The notes beneath the pieces were generated by a model, which saw only the letters and a list, made by a program, of their open reading frames with translations, ran no database searches and had not been told where the DNA came from. A program made the position numbers and the translations under genes. Positions 27,101 through 39,100 of a DNA stretch of 64,000 bases are shown one piece after another. How positions within the stretch are numbered: the first letter of the stretch is position 1; every line of letters begins with the position of its first letter. The stretch comes from Clytia hemisphaerica (lineage: Eukaryota; Cnidaria; Hydrozoa; Leptothecata; Clytiidae), in NCBI GenBank assembly GCA_902728285.1, contig CACVBU010000700.1, positions 162,047-226,046 on the forward strand, in the 5' to 3' direction.

Positions 27101-30100
27101 CTCACAAAATGGTGAAAATGTTTAAAACATTTTTAGGGATTAAAACTGAAAAAAATTAAGAACATCCGAAGTCTTCGAAAATTTTGGACGTTCTTGTAAA
27201 AGGAATGGTTAATTAAAATAAGTTAAACTATCTTCTCTTCTTGGACAAAAATTGAAGATTCTTGTATTACTGTCTTTCAGAACATCATCAAGAGTATTCA
27301 AAAGAAGAAGCCTCGTTTCCGACAATTACAACAAATGTATCAACGTATCAAACCACATATCGCTGACTCAGCAATTCTTCATACAAGTTGCACCTTGATT
27401 GAAGAAATGGAGAAAGGTGTACTCGAAAATTTTGAGTTAAAACTGGAAGAAATGAAGTTCGTTAAGCAACAAGTCGCATTGTTGAGTCACCTTCTCAATG
27501 AGGCAATAACGAATTTGGAACAAATCTTGCTTTTAGAAGAATCCAGGATCAGCGAAGATAATTTTTTAAACTTTTCTTCAAAAGCGGAAAGTTTGAAGGT
27601 CAGTTTTTTTTGTTTCGCCCTCTCATTTGTCTAATTAGTTTTACTCACGATTTTATAGTCTTACACCATCTAAGTTCTACGCTCTATTCTAAGCTCTTAT
27701 AAGAAGATCTTAAGAACAAAATGATACATATTCTTGGTGGAATTTTCATATAAATAACATTTTAAGATAAAATTTTGTAACTATTTTTTTAACTTGAATG
27801 TTTTCCCCGGGTTTTCAAAGCTTGTTTCCTTACATTGTTCAGAGATTTGAAATAATGTAATATTTATGTTACCCGTCTATCCTCCGACTAAAATATTCTA
27901 GAAAATTACTTTCTCTTTGTTGAAAAAAAGAGTTTTAAAACTTTCTTCATATTTTCTGATAGCTGAAAAATGGAATCTTTTAAGATCATGTATTCTAAAT
28001 AACTCAGGCGCTTATCCTATTTTTATTGCTCTTTGAATACTCCCCTTAAAAACCATAATACGATTTTAAAGCCGCAGTGTTGGACAGTTTTATTCTCAGA
28101 AATCTTCCTGGAGTCGACCCCTTAATACGAAGGGGTTAGGTTTTATAGGAGTGCCTAATGAATAAAATTTTGAAATCTTTCAAAACGAAAAATTTTCTTT
28201 TTTTGTTTCTTAATCATTTCACTTGTTTTTGAAGTTTTGTTCAATGAAAATGGAGAGAGAGAGAGCGGAAGAATAGAGCTAGACTGAATCAAGGAAAATT
28301 ATAATAATATATAACAGAGTATGAAAAAAGGAAAAAAGCTGTTAAAAACATAATTTTTAAGAGAGGAAGAACAGTGTAAAAAAAGCTGTAAAAATTGTTT
28401 TGGTTTTTCTAAATTTTTAATAATATTATATTTTATGCTGTGTTCATTTTATTTTTAGGAGGCTGTTGTAACACTTGAGTCCTTACACAAGCTTAAAGAG
28501 GCACACAACGTTCTTGAAAACATTTGGCAAAATCTAAGTGAAGCTTCGCAGAACCAACTGAACAATGAGATCCTTACAATACGTGATAAAATACAGAACG
28601 GACTCGAAGTGACGTCATTGAAATTACGTAATGAAGAATCAAGACGAAAAGTGTTTGATAAGTTTACGGAAGCCGAAGAACTTTGTAACAGCTTTGGTCA
28701 AGAGATTCAGGATATTATGGACGCTCAAAATTTAACGACTTCAGAAAAAATGCACAAACTCGAAGTAAGTAAAACCTTTGGTTAGTTTCCGGACACCCTC
28801 GGTCCCAAAATATTGTAAATTTCCCTGACGAACTCTGGTTTTCCCTGGCTGCTCTTAAAAAATATATCTTAATATGTTTTCAAACGGCAGGCAGTTTTTA
28901 TTAGCTGACGTTTTTCACATTCCCCGGATGCCTGTTAAGAGATGATTGTGTTATTATGTTGTATTTCTTCAAATTGCTAGACGGCTTATGGTAAGGAATA
29001 TGGAAAGTGATCAAAGTGAAGAATAGAACCTGAGTGCTACAATCAGGGACAAAATATTTGGCACAAAAGGGAAATTCACCGGGGTGTTTTGAAACCACAA
29101 TCGATTTGTAAGTGCTCTAAAGTAGGTTCGAAGGGTAGAGTTTTAACTCTGAGTTTTAACGCTAGACTTAACACTTAGGACCTTAGGATCTGAGGATCCA
29201 AAAGTTCAAAAATAGTCTAGTAGGGCTTGAAATATAGCCTAGAAACCCATAAATCCCTCCCAGATCAAAATACTTGATTAAATCAAGTTGAAGGCCTAAA
29301 AATTGACATTCTCGCTCGAACTTCAATTTTCGAAAAATTGTAAATTAGCCAAAAGTGCCAATATATTATGACCCTGATTGTAGACTGGCGTCGTTTATAT
29401 AAACCACTAGAACTAGAATCGTTTTATCATCCACAAAATACAGTAATTTCTGGTAATTTTGGTGTTATATGTGACAATACGATAACTGTTTATATACAGG
29501 ATAATATTAGTTTGTATATGTGTTTGTGTATACTATAATTAGTCTTGCTTAATTTCTTTTATGTCTAAATTAGTCGTCTAGCATGCTAGATTAACTGAGT
29601 GCTCGAAACTTCCTTCAGCCTTGGGAATGTTTCGCCTTCAGTGCAAAGTTCAAGCTCTTCACTAATGCTGGTATAACTGACATTGGCTGAAAAGTCTTTC
29701 CAAAATAAAGTTTATAAACCCTTTTTATTCTCTTCTGAAATTTCAGTCATCAAAGAGTGAGCTCTTATGTTTATGCGATGCTTTCAAGGAGAGAGTTCGG
29801 CTAACACAAGGTCTGGATAAAAATGAAAGCGAACTACTTCATCGAAAAATCAAATCACTTGCTTCGAACATTCACCATTTGTTCAACGAGAAGTCACGTG
29901 TTTTAAATGACTGGCAAATGAAAGAACAGAATTTGAAAGCCATTGGGAAATGGTTGCTACAATTTGTTGATGTTTTGAATGACGAGTCCTTGGTTGATCA
30001 ATGCAAAGATATTAAAGAATCTGAACTCTACATCAAGGTACAATTTTGCTTCAATACTTTTTATCCTTTATTCATGATATGCACCATTGCAATGTCTTCT

Positions 30101-33100
30101 GATATTACTTCACGGGCCCAATAGCTGATTGTTTGTAAGTGACGTAAAATCAGTCAATACGTCACTTTCAACCAATCAGCTTTTGGGTCCGTGGAAGACA
30201 TTGCAATGATGCAGATCATGAATTGCGTCTGCTTGGTACAGTTGACTTTCTAATTACAGCTTTAATTGAAGTCATAGAAAATTTTCTTCATATTAAAATG
30301 GTCCAAATACGGAGAGTTTTCTCCTGGTACTACAGTTTTCAAGTTGATGAAAACATTTTTTAACTTTTTGTTGTTGAAAACATCGTGCTATTCTGAACCA
30401 CAAAAAGTTCGAATAATAGAGGTTCCAATAATAGAGGTTCCAATATAAGAAAGACATGCTAGGTAAGATAAATTTGAGAATCAATATTTTTTCAAACTGA
30501 ATCAAAATTTCAGGTATTATTCAATAAAGCATATAAAATTCCGATGGCTTGTAGTAAACAAATGGGTTATGGGATTTTAAATAATGCTAATCTCTTTATT
30601 TCTTTTTCAAGAAATGGAAAAAGACTCTGGATGACAGGAGCCAAGAAATTGCTGATATCATCCACCATTTTGAACACAACGAGTTACAACAAAAGAATCG
30701 CGAAAATGTTTTAACCTCACATCAAACAGTCAAAGATTTGATAAAAGAACAACTCCATAAGCTAACATCCATGAAAGAAAAAACAAAAAATCTTGAAATA
30801 ATGTCTACCCAATTAACTGACTTGATATCAAACACTTTGGCCGAAGTTTCATCGCTTAACGATAAATCTCAATTGGAAAGATTGAAAAATGATATGGAGA
30901 ACAAAATTAACGAGTTACAAATTGAGAAAGATTCTTTTTCAGAAAAGTGCATCAAACTGAGAAATGTCGAGATCTTGTTGTCAAATTGTGAAAGGATTGT
31001 GTCTTCTGGTGATGATCTGGTGAAACGTATCGACCAACATATACTTACCCTAGAGGGGAATGATCTCGAGTCCCTTCACAAGCTTCACGACTGTTTGGCA
31101 AATGAGAGAAAATGGTTAACAGGTGCTCGAGCTATGTTTTCGTTGGATTTGATGGGAATTGAAGAGGAAACAGAAATGACCCTTCAAATGGAAAAGAAAC
31201 AAAAATATCAAAAAGATTTACCAAAACATGAAGCTAATTTGAAAGAGTTATGTAAACTTTGTGAGAGATTACAAACAAGCAATGTCACTGGTTTTGAAGA
31301 ACCGTTAAAAGTCTGCGAAGAATTGAATGTGGAATTTCAAGAGGTCAAACAGCTCTCGGTGGAACAGAATGAAGCCTTTGAAGATGCAATGGCTGAGGAA
31401 AATGAGTTTTATGCACAACTTGAAAACTTGTACTCTTGGATGGAAAAGGTTATAATATTTTTCAATCCTGTCTAAAGTTTCTTTTAATTATTATCATCTT
31501 TTTGCTACTCTTCTTACTGTGTTCTTACCCTTCCTCAACACATAATTTCTACGTCAACTTTCACTATGAACATTTCCATTTCATGTTGGTGTTTTTTAAC
31601 TATTTGGCTATGTTTGCGTTCCTTATAACAATTTTTCCAGGTGAAGGTATAAGCTATAAAATTGCCAGCTTACAACATTACTTCTCTTGATTTGACTAAA
31701 ATACAATATATTTTCCCTTATTTCAGGCTGGAGACATGCTACAAAAAGACAATTTCTCAGACTCAGATTTACAAACCATTGTGGAAGAACAAGAGCAACA
31801 TTACCATTCTTTCACCGAGATCTGTCAAAGTAGTATCTTACTATCAGACAAAATGGTATCGCAGACACGCCAAGAATCCTTCAATCAACAAATGGAACAA
31901 GTGAAGCTACAATGGAGCGATTTATGTTACCACATAACTCAACGCAGGCGAGCTAAAGAGTTACAGACACTGAAAAATGAAAAAAACGCAACCTTGTCAT
32001 CAACAGAACCTTTAGAAACACAGTTATTACATATCAATCAGCTGGTAGAGAAAATAGACTCGGTCGGTTTTGAAAGTAATGAAGCAGAACCTCTTAAAAA
32101 TGAGATTTTAGGCCATAAAAGGGACTTAGAGAAAGCTTCGATGCTGAGAGATAAGATGAAGAAACGCTATACCGAAGAAGTCAAGAATGTCATCATCAGT
32201 GTTGAAGAGTATGTTATTGATATTGATGATCCAGATTTTGAGCACGTGATCGAAGTGTTATATTCAAATCAAACCAAACTTGATTCAGCTCGATCAACGA
32301 TGGATGATCTTTCCAAGGAGGAAGAGAATCTGAAGGAATGGCTACCTATTGAAGATTACAGAGAGTACGTTGAATGTGTAACTGAAATACAAGAGATTTT
32401 CTATGAGAAAGAAACAAGACATACTAACATGGCTTTGATTGTTCAGGTAGGTTTTGAAATTTAATGGACAGTGTTGCAATTTTTCCGTCTGTAATCGGTC
32501 CGGTTGAATTTTCTAGCATGGATTTCCGCCGTCTAAATAACAGTCCGTTAAAGCAGAATTTTCGTGAACTTAGAGTCCGTTATCCAGTCTATCAAAAAGC
32601 CTTAAGTGAAGCCCAGGCTTGAGTCTGCCTTGAAATATCCCTAATTTTTTTCATAGTTCACCTTTATTTTTTAGGTGGATAAGCAACTACGTGGTGTCGA
32701 AATCATTTTACAAAGCATCCAAGAAATCGAAAACAACGAAACTGACGATTTACAAGAAAAGTTGAAAACCATCGATGAAAATATTCGTAGTTTGCAGCAA
32801 CTGAGAAAAGAGCTGACCGGTTCTAGAAAATTACTGGAGAAAATTGATGTTGATTTTTATCCGTTGATCGTTAGAACAATGCAGGAGAAAGTGAGATATA
32901 ACTTACCACTCATGGATCAATATTTGACGTCTTTAAAACGTCTTAGTGAGGATACGAATACGACGTTGATCAATTTTATGGACGGCCGTAAACAAGCAGA
33001 GGACTACCTGGAGAATCTAAATCAAACAGAATGCTTCTTCACTACAGAACTGGTAAAGGCTGATTGTCTTTATAACATGAAGATTGTTCTGTCTACCGTA

Positions 33101-36100
33101 TCCTCGGCAATTAAAGATCATCGTGAACAAATGAACAAGCTGTTGAACTATTGTGATTTTTTTATGGGGAGATTCCCTGATAAAAAGAAAAGGACGTTGC
33201 TTGGTTGTTTAGAGTCTTGTCGGAATCGAATGTACGATTTGGAAGACCACTTAACAAGAGAAGATGCAATTGTTATGAAGAAACTGTTAGTCTTGAATGG
33301 TATCGAAACACAGTTGGCTACTATAGAAAATTCACTTGAACAGTCTGAACTGTTGATTCAGTCTGACCAACCGTTTGATGCTTTAGCTATGACTCGAATG
33401 TTAACTGATTTCGAGGACACTATTGATACTCTGGAGACTGAGAACCAGGAATTCTTTAATGATCTTCCCGAAAAAGATTTATTAGAGATTTTGGAGTTTA
33501 TCAACCGAGTTCAAGGCGCGTTAGATCAACTTAAAACCGACCTTGATGTTTATTGCATTGCTAAAGCTGAACGCGGAGGGAAATCAAAAACTAATTTTGA
33601 CTACTTGGAGATCATTGAATTGCCATGTATTTCAATACAGCCATTGCTGGTTGAATATTTAGACGAATCTGATGATGAAATTGTGGTCAAGTCCCCATCA
33701 TCATTGAAACGAAATAGAGGACCATCTATAGACGAGTTTCTTTGTAGGGAGCTTGAAACTGCAAATCAAGAAAATGCTTTAGAGTTTCAATTTGATTCTA
33801 GTTTCAAAGAAGACGATTCTACGCTAGGTTCTCAAGACTCCGATACATTTGCAAGAACTCATGATACTTCAACTCTTGATTTCAAATCTCAAGAGCGAGA
33901 TACTATTAAACGCAAGTTATTTTCAAATCAATCTCCCGAATATAGCTCTGAAACTGTTGAAAGTTTCCAAGAATCGAGCACCTCAATACTATCTCCTGAA
34001 GGTAGTGCTGTGAGTTTTGAGGGAAGTCGTTTAGATTTGACACAGGACCTTAATGTATTTGACAGCTCTTCTTCAATGGACGAAACAACTATATCAAACT
34101 GTGAAGATGTATCCTCCGAGACCGCCGAAACCAATTCTTCGGATCAAGACTCTGCAGAACAAAGTATACAAGAAAATGCATCAGATTTGAATCAAAACGA
34201 GTTAATTTCTGTTAAATCCAAGAGGATCGTCATAGATGATTGCTCCATGGTGAAACTTGAATCTCCAGATCATTATGCATTGGAAAGGACTATGGAGCTA
34301 AGTGATTCTGAAGCAGGAAGCTCAAGTACTCCAGAAACATCCGAAGAAAATCTAGAGAGCTCTGCAGATTATCTTACGCCTTCATTATCAAGTTCAAGCG
34401 ACATGCAAAATGACTTTTCCTTTGTAACAAGTGAGAATACGGAGACCGTTGTAGAACCAATAATTGGTCAAGAACCTTTAACTTCGTCTCCCTGGATAGA
34501 GAAACAACCAACTGCAGATGCGCTAAAATCTTCAGAGTCTGACTCGTTCGATGATCCAGAAACTATCAACATGTTACAAGACAAGAAAGCAAAATCTCAA
34601 TCACCATCAAATCAACAAAAAGTACAAGCTCGGGATGAACTTCCAATCGATCAGAAAAACTCAGAGCCACCTTCGGGAGATGAAGAAACTATTATTAATT
34701 CTAGGATCGACCTTCAAGTATCTGGTACACTTCCAAGGGAAGTAGATGAAAAACAGAAACGAAATTTAAGGAATCTAGACTCTCCAGTAATCAAAGATGC
34801 TTCTGGTGAATCCGAAACTTCTGCTGAAGATCTTCCACCCTTGATATCAAGTTCGAGTGACTCTATGGACGATTTATCATTATCAACAAGTAAAAAGCTT
34901 GAAACGATCTCAAAACAATCCACGTTTGACGATTCAAGGAATGTAGATTCTCCGACCCTTCAGCAGCAGCAAAATATTTCCTTGGTATCAAGTGAGAACC
35001 TGCCTACAATTAACGATTCTACGGATGCAGAATCTATCCAGCAAATCATGTCCGAGTCATCTCCTGAAGGGCTAAAAATTGATTCAGGAATAGCAAATGC
35101 TCCGAATGTTAACCAAACATTGAGGTTATCGCCTGAAGAAGAGGCAAAAACAGTAGATGAAATCACCAATGAGATCTGCGAAGACCAAGAAGGAGCTAGT
35201 CAAATCAATGTCCAACTTAAAGTCAGATTGCTGGAGCTTGCCATTTATAAACATCAAAACGTTGTCAGTGAACTTCTGGATGATTTAAAACATCCTTTAG
35301 ATTCTATTGAAGAGATGTTTGAGCAGAACCAGAGAATATCCAAACTCTTCGATAAACATAAGACAATTTACCAACTGCTTTATCAACATTACACCAAAGA
35401 GATCATGGATTTACTAGACGGTAATGCAAAGGAGAATCTAGAACACTCTTTCCAGAAGCTTCGGTGTGATCATACCGAATTGGAACATTTACTTGATGAG
35501 AAAGCTCACTATCTGAATAAATGTCAGGACAATAAATTCGAAGCTGAAATGATTCTGGATGCTTCAGATGCTTTACTGAAACCATTAGAGGATGAAATTG
35601 ATGGTATCAATAAACTGGAGAATTTAGCGGAGATGAAAGCTTCTTATGCGATTTTTTCAGAACGTATAAGCTCTGCTCTCAAAGATATCAGTGAATTTGA
35701 GACTGTTGATGTCTCAGAATTACCAGTAGTTGATCATGATTTTATTGAATGTAAAATGAAGACTTCCGCAGATAGAATCACTAGTTTGTTGTCCAATTTT
35801 CAAGACTTGACTCATTCCTGCAATCAAAAGATTGAATTTAAACAAGACGTTACCAGCGAAGGGAGGGAGATTCTGGCTGATCTTACTAGTCTGGAGTCCT
35901 CTTTGGAAAGATGTAAAGCAGTTATGGAGATCGATAAAGTAGAAATGTCAAAAGATATCTTATTTCAGAGACAATCTCTTGGAGAAAAGATTGAACAATT
36001 TGTAGCTTTGGATATTTCTGGTGTGCCTTTGCAGGACCATGGAGAATTGGATATGCTGAAGGCTTCTGTTGTCATCAAATTACAAGAACTTGACAGACAT

Positions 36101-39100
36101 GCTCTCTCATCGAACGAGAACCTTCCAGAAGAATTGAGCTCTGTAATATCTTTGATGGAAGCACATGCATCAAAGGTCATGGAAATGGCACCAATTGAAA
36201 CTGGACAGTTAGTAAGGACTGAATTGACTCAAGAGAAGGCAAAACCATCAATAGAGATCGAAATATCTCCAGAGCAAGTCCAACTATCCGAAAAGACTGA
36301 AGTCGCTCAAGTTGAAAGTAAACCTTCTAAAAAGACAGAAGTCACTCCTGTGGAAGCTCAACCATCTGAAAAGACTGAGGTCGCTCCTGTGGAAACTCAA
36401 CCATCCGAAAAGACTGAAGTCGCTCCTGTGGAAACTCGACCATCCGAAAAGACTGAAGTCGCTCAAGAGGAAGTTCATCCATCTGAAAAGACTGAAGTCG
36501 CTCCTGTGAAAACTCAACCATCTGAAAAGACTGAAGTCGCTCCTGTGGAAAATCAACCATCCGAAAAGACTGAAGTCGCTCCTGTGGAAACTCAACCATC
36601 CGAAAAGACTGAAGTCGCTCCTGTGAAAACTCAACCATCTGAAAAGACTGAAGTCGCTCCTGTGGAAAATCAACCATCCGAAAAGACTGAAGTCGCTCCT
36701 GTGGAAACTCAACCATCCGAAAAGACTGAAGTCGCTCCTGTGAAAACTCAACCATCCGAAAAGACAAAAGTCGCTCCTGAGGAAAATCAACCATCCGAAA
36801 AGACTGAAGACGCTCAAGAGGAAGTCCAACTATCCGAAAAAACTAAAGTCGCTTCAGTTGAAAGTAAACCGTCTGAAAAGACTGAAATTGTTCCAGTGGA
36901 AGCTCAACCATCCGAAAAGACTGAAGTCGCTCAAGAGGAAGTTCATCCATCTGAAAAGACTGAAGTCGCTCCTGTGAAAACTCAACCATCTGAAAAGACT
37001 GAAGTCGCTCCTGTGGAAAATCAACCATCCGAAAAGACTGAAGTCGCTCCTGTGGAAACTCAACCATCCGAAAAGACTGAAGTCGCTCCTGTGGAAACTC
37101 AACCATCCGAAAAGACAGAAGTCGCTCCTGAGGAAAATCAACCATCCGAAAAGACTGAAGACGCTCAAGAGGAAGTCCAACTATCCGAAAAAACTAAAGT
37201 CGCTTCAGTTGAAAGTAAACCGTCTGAAAAGACTGAAATTGTTCCAGTGGAAGCTCAACCATCCGAAAAGACTGAAGTCGCTCAAGAGGAAGTTCATCCA
37301 TCTGAAAAGACTGAAGTCGCTCCTGTGAAAACTCAACCATCTGAAAAGACTGAAGTCGCTCCTGTGGAAACTCAACCATCCGAAAAGACTGAAGTCGCTC
37401 CTGTGGAAACTCAACCATCCGAAAAGACTGAAGTCGCTCCTGTGGAAACTCAACCATCCGAAAAGACTGAAGACGCTCAAGAGGAAGTCCAACTATCCGA
37501 AAAAACTAAAGTCGCTTCAGTTGAAAGTAAACCGTCTGAAAAGACTGAAATTGTTCCAGTGGAAGCTCAACCATCCGAAAAGACTGAAGTCGCTCCTGTG
37601 GAAGCTCACCCATTTGAAAAAACTGAGGTCACTCCTGTGGAAACTCAACTATCTGAAAAGACTGAAGTTGCTCCAGAAAAAACTCAACCATCTGAAAAGA
37701 CTGAATTCGCTCCTGTGGAAACTCAACCGTCCGAAAAGACTGAAATCGCTCCTGTGGAAGCTCAACCATCTGAAAAGACTGAAGTCGCTCCAGAAAAAAC
37801 TCAACCGTCCGAAAAGACTGAAGTTGCTCCTGTAGAAGCTCAACCATCTGAAAAGACTGAAATCGTCCCAGTGGAAACTCAACCATTCAAAAAGATTGAA
37901 ATCGCTCAAGAGCAAACTCAACCATCTGAAAAGACTGAAACAACACCGGAGGAAGTTAAGCCATCTGAAAAGACTGAAGTCGCTCCTGTGGAAACTCAAC
38001 CATCCGAAAAGACTGAAATCGCTCCTGTGGAAACTCAACAATCCGAAAAGACTGAAGTCGCTCAAGAGGAAGTCCAACTATCCGAAAAGACTGAAGTCGC
38101 TCCAGTTGAAAGTAAACCGTCTGAAAAGACTGAAATTGTCCCAGTGGAAGCTCAACCATTTGAAAGGACTGAGGTCGCTCCAGTGGAAACTCAACTATCT
38201 GAAAAGACTGAAGTCGCTCCTGTGGAAACTCAACCATCTGAAAAGACTGAAGTCGCTCCAGAGGAAGCTCAACTATCTGAAAAGACTGAAGTTGCTCCTG
38301 TGAAAACTCAACCATCTGAAAAGACTGAAGTCGCTCCTGAGGAAACTCAGCCATCCGAAAAGACTGAAGTCGCTCCTGTGGAAACTCAATCATCTGAAAA
38401 GACTGAAGTCGCTCCAGAGGAAACTCAACTATCTGAAAAGACTGAAGTCGCTCCTGTGAAAACTCAACTATCTGAAAAGACGGAAGTCGCTCCTGTAGAA
38501 GCTCAACCATCTGAAAAGACTGAAGTTGCTCCAGAGGAAGTTCAACCATCTGAAAAGAATGAAGTCGCTCCTGTGAAAACTCAACCATCTGAAAAGACTG
38601 AAGTCGCTCAAGAGGAAGATCAACCATCTGAAAAGACTGAAATCGTCCCAGTGGAAACTCAACCATTCAAAAAGATTGAAATCGCTCAAGAGCAAACTCA
38701 ACCATCTGAAAAGACTGAAACAACACCGGAGGAAGTTAAGCCATCTGAAAAGACTGAAGTCGCTCCTGTGGAAAATCAACCATCCGAAAAGACTGAAGTC
38801 GCTCAAGAGGAAAATCAACCATCCGAAAAGACTGAAATCGCCCCTGTGGAAACTCAACCATCTGAAAAGACTGAAACAACACCGGAGGAAGTTAAGCCAT
38901 CTGAAAAGACTGAAGTCGCTCCTGTGGAAAATCAACCATCCGAAAAGACTGAAATCGCTCCTGTGGAAACTCAACCATCCGAAAAGACTGAAGTCGCTCA
39001 AGAGGAAGTCCAACTATCCGAAAAGACTGAAGTCGCTCCAGTTGAAAGTAAACTGTCTGAAAAGACTGAAATTGTCCCAGTGGAAGCTCGACCATTTGAA

